DNA of 64,000 nt from Erythrobacteraceae bacterium CFH 75059 (GTDB taxonomy: Bacteria; Pseudomonadota; Alphaproteobacteria; Sphingomonadales; Sphingomonadaceae). Below, piece by piece: positions 56,479 through 64,000 of the stretch. A program made the position numbers and the translations under genes. Numbering within the stretch: position 1 is the first letter of the stretch; each line of letters starts with the position of its first letter. Location: contig SJSR01000007.1 in assembly GCA_004331795.1 (NCBI GenBank), forward strand, positions 1-64,000, in the 5' to 3' direction. The notes under the pieces were generated by a model. That model searched no databases. It was not told where the DNA came from and saw only the letters and a program-made list of their open reading frames with translations.

Positions 56479-57063
56479 CTAGCGCCCTCGCCGCAGCACG
56501 AGATACAGCGCCCCCTCGCCCCCGTGCCGGGGATGCGCGCGGCGGATGGCGGCGATGCTGCCGGCGTGGGGGCCGGCGGCCAGCCAGTCGAGCACCTTGG
56601 CCCGGATCGCGCCGCGCCGCGTCCCCCGGTCCGCCGCCTCCACCGGGCGCGGCTTGCCGGCGATCAGCAGCACGACCCGCGCCCCGATCGCCCGCGCCTG
56701 CGCCAGGCCGTCGTTGAGGCGGTGATAGGCGCCGTCGAGCGTGGTGCCGTGCAGGTCGAGGGTGAGGTCGGGGTGCAGCCCGCCGCCCCGGATCCGCCGC
56801 TCCCAATGGCCATCGAGGCCGCCCGACAGGGGAGAACGCGGGGTCCGGCTCCCCGTCTGCACGCGGTCGGCACGGGGCGGCGGCGCGGTTGCCCCGGTCG
56901 CCGGAGGCGGAGCGCACCGTGGCGGTGAGCCGGGCTGCCCGGCGGGCGGCGCGCCGGCCTGTGCCGGCCCTGGCGGCGTTCGGCTGTCCAGCGGCCGCAC
57001 CGTCGCCGTGACCCTCGCCCACAGCTCCGCCTCCTGTGCCGTCAGGCCGCGCGGCGGCTTCAC
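56479..57063 (-). CDS. Smr (MutS2 C-terminal) domain protein
   Basis: A 194-residue protein. A proline-rich N-terminal region (about 30-80) precedes the Smr domain (about 100-190), with LTLDLHGTTLDGAYHRL, ARVVLLIAGKPRP and HPRHGGEGALYLVLRRG. The LDLHG and HGG (here RHGGEGA) motifs are those of Smr nucleases. Function as an RNA or DNA nickase is inferred from the family. Its start overlaps the mltA stop by 4 bp. Confidence 0.88.
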   Translation of the reverse strand: MKPPRGLTAQEAELWARVTATVRPLDSRTPPGPAQAGAPPAGQPGSPPRCAPPPATGATAPPPRADRVQTGSRTPRSPLSGGLDGHWERRIRGGGLHPDLTLDLHGTTLDGAYHRLNDGLAQARAIGARVVLLIAGKPRPVEAADRGTRRGAIRAKVLDWLAAGPHAGSIAAIRRAHPRHGGEGALYLVLRRGR

Positions 57064-58271
57064 TGCAGCCGGCCTTCAGCCTCCAGCCGCGCCACCGTTG
57101 CCCGGGGCAGCAGGACCAGCGCGCGGCCGCTGGAACTCATGTCGCCGGCGATGCGACGCGCGTCCTCGCCCGCACCCCAGAAGGTGTCGAACCGGTTGGC
57201 ACCCCTGATTGCGCCGCCGGTGTCCTGCGCCACCCACAGCCCGTCCGCCTCGTCCCGGTCGAGGTCGAGCCACACCGGCGCGCCGTAGGGAACGAAGCGC
57301 GGGTCGACCGCGACGCTGACGCGCGGCCGCACCGGCACGCCAATCGACCCGAGCGGCCCGTCCCCGCTCAGTTCCCGGAAGAACACCCAGCTGGGGTTCT
57401 CGCGCATGAGCGCGCGCCCTGCCTCCGGGTGATCGCGCAGATAGGCCATGATGCCCTGCATCGAGGGCGCGTACTGCCCCGGCTCCTCGCCAAGAAGACC
57501 CCGGTCGCGCAGCAGGCGGCCGATGGCCACGTAGCCATGGCCGTTCTGCCCGGCATAGCCGATCCGCATCACCGATCCGTCCGGCATGCGCAGCCGGCCC
57601 GAGCCCTGGATCTGCAGAAAGAACAGCTCCACCGGATCGAGCGCCCAGGCCAGCTCAAGGCCGCGTCCCGCCAGCGCGCCATCTTCAATGGCCGCCCGGT
57701 CGTGGTAGTCGACGAAGCGGCCGTTCTCGTCGTAGCGCCCGAGCGGCGGGCGGCCGTCGCGCTGCTCGGGCGGCGTGTCAGCCGGCCAGGCGCGCACGAG
57801 GTCCGGCGGAAGCGCATAGACGGCCATGGCGCCGGGGACGGGCACCGGGCTGCCCTCGATCTCCGGCTCAAAATAGCCTGTGGCGAAGGCCGCGCCGCCG
57901 GCCACTTCCAGCGTATCGAACTGCGTCCGGAAGAACTCCGCCGCGTCGCCGTCAGCCGCGACGCGCGCCGCGGCGCAGGCTTCGCTCCAGTCTTCCGGCC
58001 GGGTGAGGCCGCTCAGATCCGTGCGTTCGAGCAGGACGGGACAGCTCTCGCGGAACGCGCGGAGCGCCCGCGCCGCACTCGCCGCGCCCGACACGAGGTG
58101 CGCCGTCGGCTCTCCTCTGCGCAGCGGCGCGTCGAGTGCCCGCGCCGCGGCCGGGGCAGGCACCTGCGCCGATGGGGGTGGCCCTGCCGGGGCGGGAGCC
58201 GGGGAGACGGTGCGCACGCAGCCGGCGAGGAGGACCGCGGCGCAGACCGCCACGACGGTTCGGGCGTTCAT
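57060..58271 (-). CDS. mltA: Membrane-bound lytic murein transglycosylase A (lipoprotein)
   Basis: A 403-residue lipoprotein started at MNARTVVAVCAAVLLAGCVR (58271), with lipobox LLAGC and cysteine at residue 18. The MltA core has ATGYFEPEIEGSPVP, a hallmark of the fold, LFFLQIQGSGRLRMPDG, and the 3D domain VAQDTGGAIRGANRFDTFWG near the C-terminus. It cleaves peptidoglycan glycan strands at the outer membrane. It follows the Tim44-like gene by 40 bp and overlaps the smr gene by 4 bp. Confidence 0.93.
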   Translation of the reverse strand: MNARTVVAVCAAVLLAGCVRTVSPAPAPAGPPPSAQVPAPAAARALDAPLRRGEPTAHLVSGAASAARALRAFRESCPVLLERTDLSGLTRPEDWSEACAAARVAADGDAAEFFRTQFDTLEVAGGAAFATGYFEPEIEGSPVPVPGAMAVYALPPDLVRAWPADTPPEQRDGRPPLGRYDENGRFVDYHDRAAIEDGALAGRGLELAWALDPVELFFLQIQGSGRLRMPDGSVMRIGYAGQNGHGYVAIGRLLRDRGLLGEEPGQYAPSMQGIMAYLRDHPEAGRALMRENPSWVFFRELSGDGPLGSIGVPVRPRVSVAVDPRFVPYGAPVWLDLDRDEADGLWVAQDTGGAIRGANRFDTFWGAGEDARRIAGDMSSSGRALVLLPRATVARLEAEGRLQ

Positions 58272-58311
58272 GGCAGCAACCGCACCCCTGTTGCCGGACC
58301 GGCGCGCCGGC

Positions 58312-58968
58312 TCAGTCCTGATCGGTCTCGCTGAGCAGCCAGGCCGGATCATCCGAGGAGACATCGCGCGTGAACGTCCACAGGTCGCGGCTCTCCACCG
58401 CGTCGTTGAGCGACCCGGCAACGACATTGCCGTCGCGGTCGCGCGTGACGGCCGCCACGTCGGCCACGAACAGCACGGTGACATGGGCCATCCGACCCTC
58501 GAGCCGCGCATCCTGGACAGTGGCGTCCTCGATGCGGATCAGGCGGTTGTCGAGCGATTCGCCGGCCGCCTCGCGCTCGTCGATGGCGTTGACGAACCCC
58601 GCATACACGTCGTCCGCGCACAGGTCGCGCAGCGCGTCGCGATCGCCTTTCCAGAAGGCTTCGAGCACCATGGCGTAGGCGCCCTTGGCCCCTTCGAGGA
58701 ACCGGAGCAGATCGAACTGGCCATCCGCCGCCGCGATGGCGCGGATGCCGGCCTCGGCCTGCGGAGCGGTGTCGACCGCCCCCGCCGCCGGAGCGGACGC
58801 AGCCGGGGCGGCCACATGGTCGCGCGCCGGCGCCTTCTCGGCGTCCCGCGCCTCCATGCGCCGCGGCACGACCTCCTCGCCATGTTCGGCGCGGCGGCCC
58901 AGAACCGAATACAGCCGCAGCCCCAGAAAGGCGGCAATCATGGCCAGAATGACAATCTCGATAATCAC
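58312..58968 (-). CDS. Tim44-like protein (TimA)
   Basis: A 218-residue protein with a GTG start at 58968 (VIIEIVILAMIAAFLGLRLYSV); the ATG at 58989 would add seven residues. An N-terminal hydrophobic segment (1-20) anchors it. An Ala/Pro-rich linker is followed by a Tim44 domain (about 90-215), with FDLLRFLEGAKGAYAMVLEAFWKGD and LRDLCADDVYAGFVNAID. Alphaproteobacterial TimA proteins are related to mitochondrial Tim44, which binds membrane lipids. It is transcribed away from secB, and mltA follows. Confidence 0.88.
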   Translation of the reverse strand: MIIEIVILAMIAAFLGLRLYSVLGRRAEHGEEVVPRRMEARDAEKAPARDHVAAPAASAPAAGAVDTAPQAEAGIRAIAAADGQFDLLRFLEGAKGAYAMVLEAFWKGDRDALRDLCADDVYAGFVNAIDEREAAGESLDNRLIRIEDATVQDARLEGRMAHVTVLFVADVAAVTRDRDGNVVAGSLNDAVESRDLWTFTRDVSSDDPAWLLSETDQD

Positions 58969-59173
58969 AGCGTTCTCGCAATCGTGCATTCGCGCCCGCC
59001 GGCGCAAGCCCTGCCGCCCGGTCATGGGCAGTCATGCCCTACATAGGTGAACAATTCAACGGAACAACGCTCTGGCGGCACGCTGGCTCCCGGCAAGGTG
59101 CATTGACCTGTGGCGCGCGGCGGCATAGGGCGGCCGCCACGCTTCCAATCCCGACAAGACGGAACACACCCCG

Positions 59174-59695
59174 ATGGCTGAACCAGGCAACGTGCTGACG
59201 GATCTCGACGGTGATGCTGCCGCAAACGGTGCCGACACCCGTCCGGCGGCCGGCATCATCTCGCAGTATGTCAAGGATCTCTCGGTCGAGAATCCCAACG
59301 CGCCGAACAGCTATCAGTGGCAGGAACAGCCGCAGATCGACCTGCAGTTCAACATCGCCGCGAACCGCGTCACCGAGGAGGTCCACGAGGTCGAGCTGAA
59401 GGTGAACGTCACGGCCAAGGGCGAGAAGGGCAACTTCTACCTCGTGGAGCTGGCCTATTGCGGGCTGGTCGGGATGCGCAACATTCCGGACGATCAGGCG
59501 CACGCCTTCCTTTACGCGGAGGCGCCGCGGCTCATCTTCCCCTTCGCCCGCCGGATCGTGGCCGACGCCGTGCAGGATGCGGGTTTCCCGCCGCTGGTTC
59601 TCGAACCGATCGACTTCAACGGGCTGTATCTTCAGCAGTTGCAGGCGCGCCAGCAGGCCGGCAACGCGGATGCGGCACCGGCCGGCAACGCCTGA
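59174..59695 (+). CDS. secB: Protein-export chaperone SecB
   Basis: A 173-residue tetrameric chaperone. It contains QYVKDLSVENPNAPNSYQW, IDLQFNIAANRV, HEVELKVNVTAKGEKGNFYL and the YAEAPRLIFPFARRIVADAV core. It keeps presecretory proteins unfolded and hands them to SecA. The N-terminal 25 residues and the Ala-rich C-terminus are variable in the family. It diverges from the Tim44-like gene, a common alphaproteobacterial arrangement. murJ follows after 40 bp. Confidence 0.96.
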   Translation: MAEPGNVLTDLDGDAAANGADTRPAAGIISQYVKDLSVENPNAPNSYQWQEQPQIDLQFNIAANRVTEEVHEVELKVNVTAKGEKGNFYLVELAYCGLVGMRNIPDDQAHAFLYAEAPRLIFPFARRIVADAVQDAGFPPLVLEPIDFNGLYLQQLQARQQAGNADAAPAGNA

Positions 59696-59735
59696 GTCTC
59701 ATCCCGGCCTGCGCGTTCGGGACCCGTCCTGACCG

Positions 59736-61301
59736 ATGAGCCTCATCAAGAACGTCAGCACGATCGGCGGGCTGACCGCCGTCAGCCGGGTGTTCGGCTT
59801 TGCCCGCGACATCCTGCTGGCCCGGGTTCTCGGCGCCGGGGGCATCGCCGATGCCTGGCAGCTCGCCTTCCAGCTGCCCAACCTGTTCCGCCGGCTGTTC
59901 GCCGAAGGCGCTTTCGCGAGCGCGTTTGTTCCCCTGTTCAACCGGCACATGACCGAGAGCGACCGGTCGGCGCGGCAGTTCGCGGCCGAGGTGCTGGCCA
60001 TCCTGCTGCCGATCCTCGTCGTGTTCGGCGGCCTGTTCATGCTGTTCATGCCGTGGATCCTCTACGCCTTCGCCAACGAGGAGCTGCGCGGCGACGCGCG
60101 CGTCTACGACCTCGGCGTGACGATGGCCCGGATCGCCTTTCCCTACCTGCTGTTCATGAGCCTCGCCTCGCTGCTGGCGGCGGTGCTCAACTCGCTCGCC
60201 CGTTTCGCGGCTGCCGCTGCGGCGCCGATCATCCTCAACCTGTTTCTCGTGCTGGCGCTCATCTATGGGATGATCCTTCCCGCGGGAGAGGAGAGCAAGG
60301 CGGCCACCGGCCTTGCCCTGGCGATCTCCGTCTCCGCATCGGGCCTGGCGCAGCTGCTGTGGCTGGGCTGGTGGATGCACCGAGGAGGCTTCCGCATCCC
60401 GCTGGTTCGCCCCCGTCTCACAGCGCGGGTGAAGGAGATGGGCATCCTCATCGTCCCCGCGGTGTTCGGGGCCGGCGTCTATCAGATCAGCCGCCTCGTC
60501 GACCTGGCCTTCATGCGCGGCCTGCCTGACGGGAGCCTGACGCACATGGCGATGGCTGATCGCTGGAACCAGCTGCCGCTCGGCATCATCGGCATTGCCT
60601 TGGGCACGGCCATCCTGCCCTCGCTCTCGCGCATGGTGTCGCGCGGCGAGGGGGATCAGGCGCAGCGGCTGCAATCGAACGCGGTGGAGCTGTCGATGCT
60701 GCTCACCGTGCCGGCGGCCGTGGCGCTGTATTTCATTGCGACGCCGCTGGTGCGCACATTCATGCAGGGCGGCGAGTTCACCGCGCAGGACGCGGCGATC
60801 ACCGGAAACGTGCTGTCCGCCCTCGTGCTGGGCCTGCCGGCCTATGTGCTGGTCAAGGTGCTCACCCCCAACTTCTTCGCGCGCCGCGACACCCGCACGC
60901 CGGTCATCACCGCCGCCATCAGCCTCGTCGTCACCATTGCGCTGAACCTCCTCCTCGTGCCGCGTCTCGGCGTGGTGGCGCTGGCGCTCTCCGGGTCGGT
61001 CGGCGCATGGCTCAACTCGGCCCTGCTCTACACCCTGCTGCACCGGCGCGGCTTCTACCATCTGACCGGCCTCGTCATCGGCCGGCTGGCGCGGATCGCG
61101 CTCGCCGCGGCGATGATGGGCGTTGCCCTGTGGTGGTTCACCGATGCAACCGCGCCTGCCGCGGGCGCGGGAACGACCCAGCGGCTGTTCGCGCTGATGC
61201 TCCTGATGCTGGTGGGCGGGGTCGCCTTCGTCGTCACCGGCGCGGCGCTGCGGATCGTAGACCGTCCGACGATCTCCAGGCTGATGCAGCGCGATGCCTG
61301 A
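59736..61301 (+). CDS. murJ: Lipid II flippase MurJ (MviN)
   Basis: A 521-residue polytopic inner membrane protein with about 14 helices. N-terminal landmarks are SRVFGFARDILLARVLGAGG, LPNLFRRLFAEGAFASAFVPLF and RIAFPYLLFMSLASLLAAVLNS. LPSLSRMVSRGE and FFARRDTRTPV occur later, as usual. MurJ carries peptidoglycan precursor lipid II across the inner membrane. The stop overlaps the trpS start by eight bases. Length is normal. Confidence 0.95.
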   Translation: MSLIKNVSTIGGLTAVSRVFGFARDILLARVLGAGGIADAWQLAFQLPNLFRRLFAEGAFASAFVPLFNRHMTESDRSARQFAAEVLAILLPILVVFGGLFMLFMPWILYAFANEELRGDARVYDLGVTMARIAFPYLLFMSLASLLAAVLNSLARFAAAAAAPIILNLFLVLALIYGMILPAGEESKAATGLALAISVSASGLAQLLWLGWWMHRGGFRIPLVRPRLTARVKEMGILIVPAVFGAGVYQISRLVDLAFMRGLPDGSLTHMAMADRWNQLPLGIIGIALGTAILPSLSRMVSRGEGDQAQRLQSNAVELSMLLTVPAAVALYFIATPLVRTFMQGGEFTAQDAAITGNVLSALVLGLPAYVLVKVLTPNFFARRDTRTPVITAAISLVVTIALNLLLVPRLGVVALALSGSVGAWLNSALLYTLLHRRGFYHLTGLVIGRLARIALAAAMMGVALWWFTDATAPAAGAGTTQRLFALMLLMLVGGVAFVVTGAALRIVDRPTISRLMQRDA

Positions 61302-62361
61302 CGTCCTGCCTGATGCCCTTCCAGTCGCCGCGCGCGTCGTGTCCGGCATCCAGCCGACGGGCAACCTGCACCTTGGCAATTATCTGGGCGCCATCCGCAA
61401 CTGGGTGGCCATGCAGAACAGCCTGGGGCCGGACGGCACCTGCCTGTTCTTCCTGGCCGACCTGCACGCCCTGTCCATGCCGCTCGACCCTGCCCGCCTG
61501 CGGCGCGAGACGGTCGAAATGGCGGCGACGCTGCTGGCCTGCGGCATCGATCCGACGCGCTCGGTCCTGTTCAACCAGGGGCAGGTGCCGCAGCACGCCG
61601 AGCTTCAGTGGCTGCTGAACGGCACCGCCCGGATGGGCTGGCTGAACCGCATGACGCAGTGGAAGGACAAGGCAGGAAAGAACCGCGAGGGCGCGAGTGT
61701 CGCCCTGTTCACCTATCCCGTCCTGCAGGCCGCGGACGTGCTGCTGTACCAGGCAACCCACGTCCCCGTGGGGGAGGACCAGAAGCAGCACCTTGAGCTC
61801 GCGCGGGACATCGCGCAGAAGTTCAACAACGACTTCGCCGAGCCGCAGCTTGGCCGGCCGCTGTTCACCCTGCCCGAGCCGATTATCCCGCCCAGCGCGG
61901 CGCGCATCATGTCGCTGCGCGACGGGTCGGCCAAGATGTCGAAGTCGGATCCCTCGGACATGAGCCGCATCAACCTCACCGATGGCGCCGACGCCATCGT
62001 CCAGAAGATCCGCAAGGCCCGCACCGATCCCGAGCCGTTGCCGTCGGAGGCGGAGGGGCTGGACGGGCGGGCGGAGGCGGCGAACCTCGTCACCATCTAT
62101 GCCAGCCTCGCCGGAACGCACGTCGCCGCCGTGCTGGCCGATCATGGCGGGTCCGGCTTCGGGGCGTTCAAGAACGCGCTCGCGGACCTGCTCGTCGCCA
62201 CCCTCGAACCCATTTCCACGCGTCTGCGCGACCTGCTCGCCGATCCCCGCCATGTCGAGCAGATGCTGGTCGACGGCGCGGTGCGCGCCCGCGCGCTGGC
62301 CCAGCCCACGCTTGACGCCGCCTACAAAGCGGCCGGCATCCTGCGCCCCGGCTCCCTCTAA
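61294..62361 (+). CDS. trpS: Tryptophanyl-tRNA synthetase
   Basis: A 355-residue class Ic synthetase. The HIGH-like motif is GNLHLGNYLG (near 26-35) and the KMSKS motif is SAKMSKSDPSD, after IMSLRDG. Tryptophan-binding regions QWLLNGTARMGWL and VPVGEDQKQHLELARDIAQ match the family. It begins inside the end of murJ. A perfect hairpin follows its stop. Confidence 0.97.
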   Translation: MPDVLPDALPVAARVVSGIQPTGNLHLGNYLGAIRNWVAMQNSLGPDGTCLFFLADLHALSMPLDPARLRRETVEMAATLLACGIDPTRSVLFNQGQVPQHAELQWLLNGTARMGWLNRMTQWKDKAGKNREGASVALFTYPVLQAADVLLYQATHVPVGEDQKQHLELARDIAQKFNNDFAEPQLGRPLFTLPEPIIPPSAARIMSLRDGSAKMSKSDPSDMSRINLTDGADAIVQKIRKARTDPEPLPSEAEGLDGRAEAANLVTIYASLAGTHVAAVLADHGGSGFGAFKNALADLLVATLEPISTRLRDLLADPRHVEQMLVDGAVRARALAQPTLDAAYKAAGILRPGSL

Positions 62362-62383
62362 CCCGCTTAAAACCCGTCGTTTT

Positions 62384-62403
62384 CTCGCTTTGTTCAAAGC
62401 GAG
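62384..62403. terminator. Perfect 9-bp hairpin after trpS
   Basis: CTCGCTTTG (62384-62392) pairs with CAAAGCGAG (62395-62403) around a two-base centre, 22 bp after the trpS stop. It is a complete palindrome. A run of T precedes rather than follows it, so it may act as a terminator for minus-strand transcription, a processing site or a protein-binding site. Confidence 0.5.
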
Positions 62404-62480
62404 TTCACCTTGCCGCAGCTAAGGCACGGAACAACGCTCGCCCTGGCGAGTCGGTGACAATGCGAAAGGCGGAGAAGGCG

Positions 62481-63182
62481 ATGGGCAAGTTTCATCAGTT
62501 CGGGCGTGCGGCAAAACTGGCGTCGGTGCCGCTGCTCCTCGCGAGCCTGGCGGCCTGCGCCACCCCGTTCCGCGCCGACGTGTCGCGCTTCCAGTCGCAG
62601 CTTCCGGCGCCTCAGGGGCAGACCTTTGCCGTGGTCGCCGCCGATCCGGCGCTCCAGGGCGGGCTCGAGTTCGCGCTGTACGCGAACTACGTGGCCGATC
62701 AGATGCAGCGCCTCGGCTATCAGCGCGCTTCCTCACCCGAGACCGCAAACCTGCTGGTCCGCTTCAACTACGGTGTCGACAACGGCCGCACGCAGATCCG
62801 CTCCACTCCGGGTTTCCGCGATCCGTTCTGGGGTCCGTGGTACGGATATGGGCGCTTCTACCGTTCGCCCTTCGGCCACCGCAGCTACTGGGGTCCGGGC
62901 GCCTGGGCCTACGGCTTCCACGATCCGTTCTTCGGCGGGCCGGAAATCCGCAGCTACACCGTCTTCACCAGCGGCATTTCGCTGCAGATCGAGCAGGCGG
63001 GCACGGGACAGCGGCTGTTCGAAGGGCGGGCCGAGGCGGTCTCCACCTCGAACCGGCTGCAGCACCTCGTGCCGAATCTGGTCGAGGCGATGTTCACCGA
63101 TTTCCCCGGCAATTCCGGCGAGACGGTGCGGATCTCGATCGCGCCCGAAGGGGACCGGCGCACCGTCCGGCCGATCCGTTGA
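62481..63182 (+). CDS. DUF4136 domain lipoprotein
   Basis: A 233-residue protein started at MGKFHQFGRAAKLASVPLLL (62481), with a GGAGAAGG ribosome site. Lipobox LASLAAC puts the lipidated cysteine near residue 27. The DUF4136 domain spans the rest: FAVVAADPALQGGLEFALYA, NLLVRFNYGVDNGR and a Gly/Tyr/Trp-rich middle (DPFWGPWYGYGRFYRSPFGH). Members of the family are of unknown role, probably in the envelope. It is likely monocistronic. Confidence 0.88.
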   Translation: MGKFHQFGRAAKLASVPLLLASLAACATPFRADVSRFQSQLPAPQGQTFAVVAADPALQGGLEFALYANYVADQMQRLGYQRASSPETANLLVRFNYGVDNGRTQIRSTPGFRDPFWGPWYGYGRFYRSPFGHRSYWGPGAWAYGFHDPFFGGPEIRSYTVFTSGISLQIEQAGTGQRLFEGRAEAVSTSNRLQHLVPNLVEAMFTDFPGNSGETVRISIAPEGDRRTVRPIR

Positions 63183-63198
63183 GCAACGTCTGAAAGCA

Positions 63199-63231
63199 GC
63201 GGGCGGAGCGGCGAGTGGTCGCGCCGCCCGT
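63199..63231 (+). terminator. Hairpin between the DUF4136 gene and a convergent gene
   Basis: GCGGGCGG (63199-63206) pairs with CCGCCCGT (63224-63231), with a G-U pair at the base, and an inner stem GGCGA/TCGC. It starts 17 bp after the DUF4136 stop and faces the minus-strand membrane protein gene. No U-tract. Confidence 0.45.
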
Positions 63232-63274
63232 TGCGCCAGCGTGCCTGCCTCCGGCGGACCCCGCGCCGACCGCT

Positions 63275-63598
63275 TCACCCGCGGCGGGCGCGGATGACCG
63301 CCACCCCTACCGCTATGGCGACGGATGCGATCAGGAACGCCGGAGGAAAGCTGGGGCCGCTGCTTCGCGCCCCGGCGATGCGGTCGTCGGCCAGCGTGAT
63401 CAGCCAGTTGCCGAAGTGGATCGCCGCCAGCAGCAGGACAAAGGTAAGCGCGACGGCGCGCGGCGCCGTGGCCTGCCAGCCCGTGCCGCGCGCCACGATG
63501 CGCAGCAGGCGGGACGCCACCCAGACGAGCACCACCGTCCAGGCTGCCAGCAGAACGAGGCCGAGGAGCACCGTGCCGAGGGGCAGCAGTCCGGTCAC
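63275..63598 (-). CDS. Small integral membrane protein, unknown
   Basis: A 107-residue protein with three hydrophobic helices (about 3-30, 46-70 and 84-103) and a basic C-terminus. No family motif is recognised. It lies 12 bp downstream of dut on the same strand, so the two are probably co-transcribed. Confidence 0.72.
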   Translation of the reverse strand: MTGLLPLGTVLLGLVLLAAWTVVLVWVASRLLRIVARGTGWQATAPRAVALTFVLLLAAIHFGNWLITLADDRIAGARSSGPSFPPAFLIASVAIAVGVAVIRARRG

Positions 63599-63610
63599 GG
63601 GATCAGCCTG

Positions 63611-64000
63611 TCACATCCCTGTCGAGCCGAAGCCACCGTCGCCCCGCTGCGTGAGCGGCACGCTGTCGACGACGCGCCACGCCGCGCGGACAACCGGCGC
63701 GAGCACAAGCTGGGCGATCCGCTCGCCACGCCGGACGATGAAAGGTTCGGTGCCGTGGTTGATCAGGATGACCTTGAGCTCGCCGCGGTAGTCGGCGTCG
63801 ATCGTGCCCGGCGTGTTCGGCACCGTGACGCCATGACGCAGCGCCAGCCCCGAGCGGGGCCGCACCTGCACCTCGTAGCCGTCGGGGATCGCCAGCACCA
63901 GCCCCGTGGCCACGGCATGGCGCGCGCCGGGCGCCAGTTCCACCGTCTCGGCCGCGGCGACATCCATTCCCGCGGCGCCGGTCGTGGCGTAGGCCGGAAG
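63611..64000 (-). CDS. dut: Deoxyuridine 5'-triphosphate nucleotidohydrolase (partial, cut by window edge)
   Basis: The last 129 residues of a dUTPase that continues beyond the right edge. Motif 1 [16 protein letters not shown] is encoded right at the edge, then motif 2 [14 protein letters not shown], motif 3 [17 protein letters not shown], motif 4 [10 protein letters not shown] and motif 5 [11 protein letters not shown]. It hydrolyses dUTP to dUMP, protecting DNA from uracil. It precedes the unknown membrane protein. Confidence 0.96.
   Translation of the reverse strand, partial: LPAYATTGAAGMDVAAAETVELAPGARHAVATGLVLAIPDGYEVQVRPRSGLALRHGVTVPNTPGTIDADYRGELKVILINHGTEPFIVRRGERIAQLVLAPVVRAAWRVVDSVPLTQRGDGGFGSTGM

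Overview
This 64 kb window is a GC-rich, gene-dense bacterial chromosome segment. I infer an alphaproteobacterium, most likely of the order Sphingomonadales. The support is a CrtW/CrtZ ketocarotenoid pair, a DUF1476 (F1-ATPase zeta inhibitor) gene, a sequence matching an EcfG-type general-stress promoter, a Tim44-like/MltA/Smr set beside secB, a GSH-dependent formaldehyde pathway, and strong GC bias at third codon positions. No species can be named from sequence alone. Both ends are cut inside genes: infB at the left and dut at the right.

Layout. 0-3.2 kb (minus): rimP-nusA-ylxR-infB, chained by start/stop overlaps. 3.3-7.0 kb: pspF facing pspABC with an exact sigma-54 promoter match between them, followed by three small PspB-like membrane proteins. 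7-13 kb: sufE, a membrane protein, crtWZ, a hotdog thioesterase, a quinone oxidoreductase, DUF1476, bolA-grxD and a Nudix hydrolase. 13-18 kb: a trypsin-like autotransporter and an MscS channel. 18-22 kb: tRNA-Arg(UCU) and ppk-ppx. 22-30 kb (minus): an eight-gene VirB-type secretion cluster (virB1, 2, 3, 4, 6, 9, 10, 11) with no virB5, virB7, virB8 or virD4. 30-32 kb: a TPP riboswitch and thiC. 32-35.5 kb: a DUF2726 protein, csbD and an S9 peptidase. 35.6-40.2 kb: GH1, SMP-30, dgoD and aldose epimerase, which look like part of galactoside or galactonate catabolism.

40.3-44.2 kb holds a two-domain KaiC-like ATPase overlapping a hybrid histidine kinase, with no kaiA or kaiB nearby. 44.2-46.6 kb is a formaldehyde detoxification operon (frmA, VOC protein, fghA). 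46.6-47.3 kb is an AT-richer FkbM methyltransferase that looks recently acquired. 47.4-49.5 kb is ruvAB, split by a GIY-YIG nuclease gene lying between inverted copies of a palindromic repeat. 49.7-55.6 kb has aroC and a peroxide defence block (ahpC, ahpF, katG). The rest holds TauE/SafE, Smr-MltA-Tim44, secB, murJ-trpS, a DUF4136 lipoprotein and dut.

The parts most worth a second look are the KaiC/histidine-kinase module, the repeat-flanked GIY-YIG cassette inside ruvAB, the reduced VirB machine, and the psp locus with its possible long PspA form and extra PspB-like proteins. All statements come from reading the sequence and supplied translations. No database search was run.
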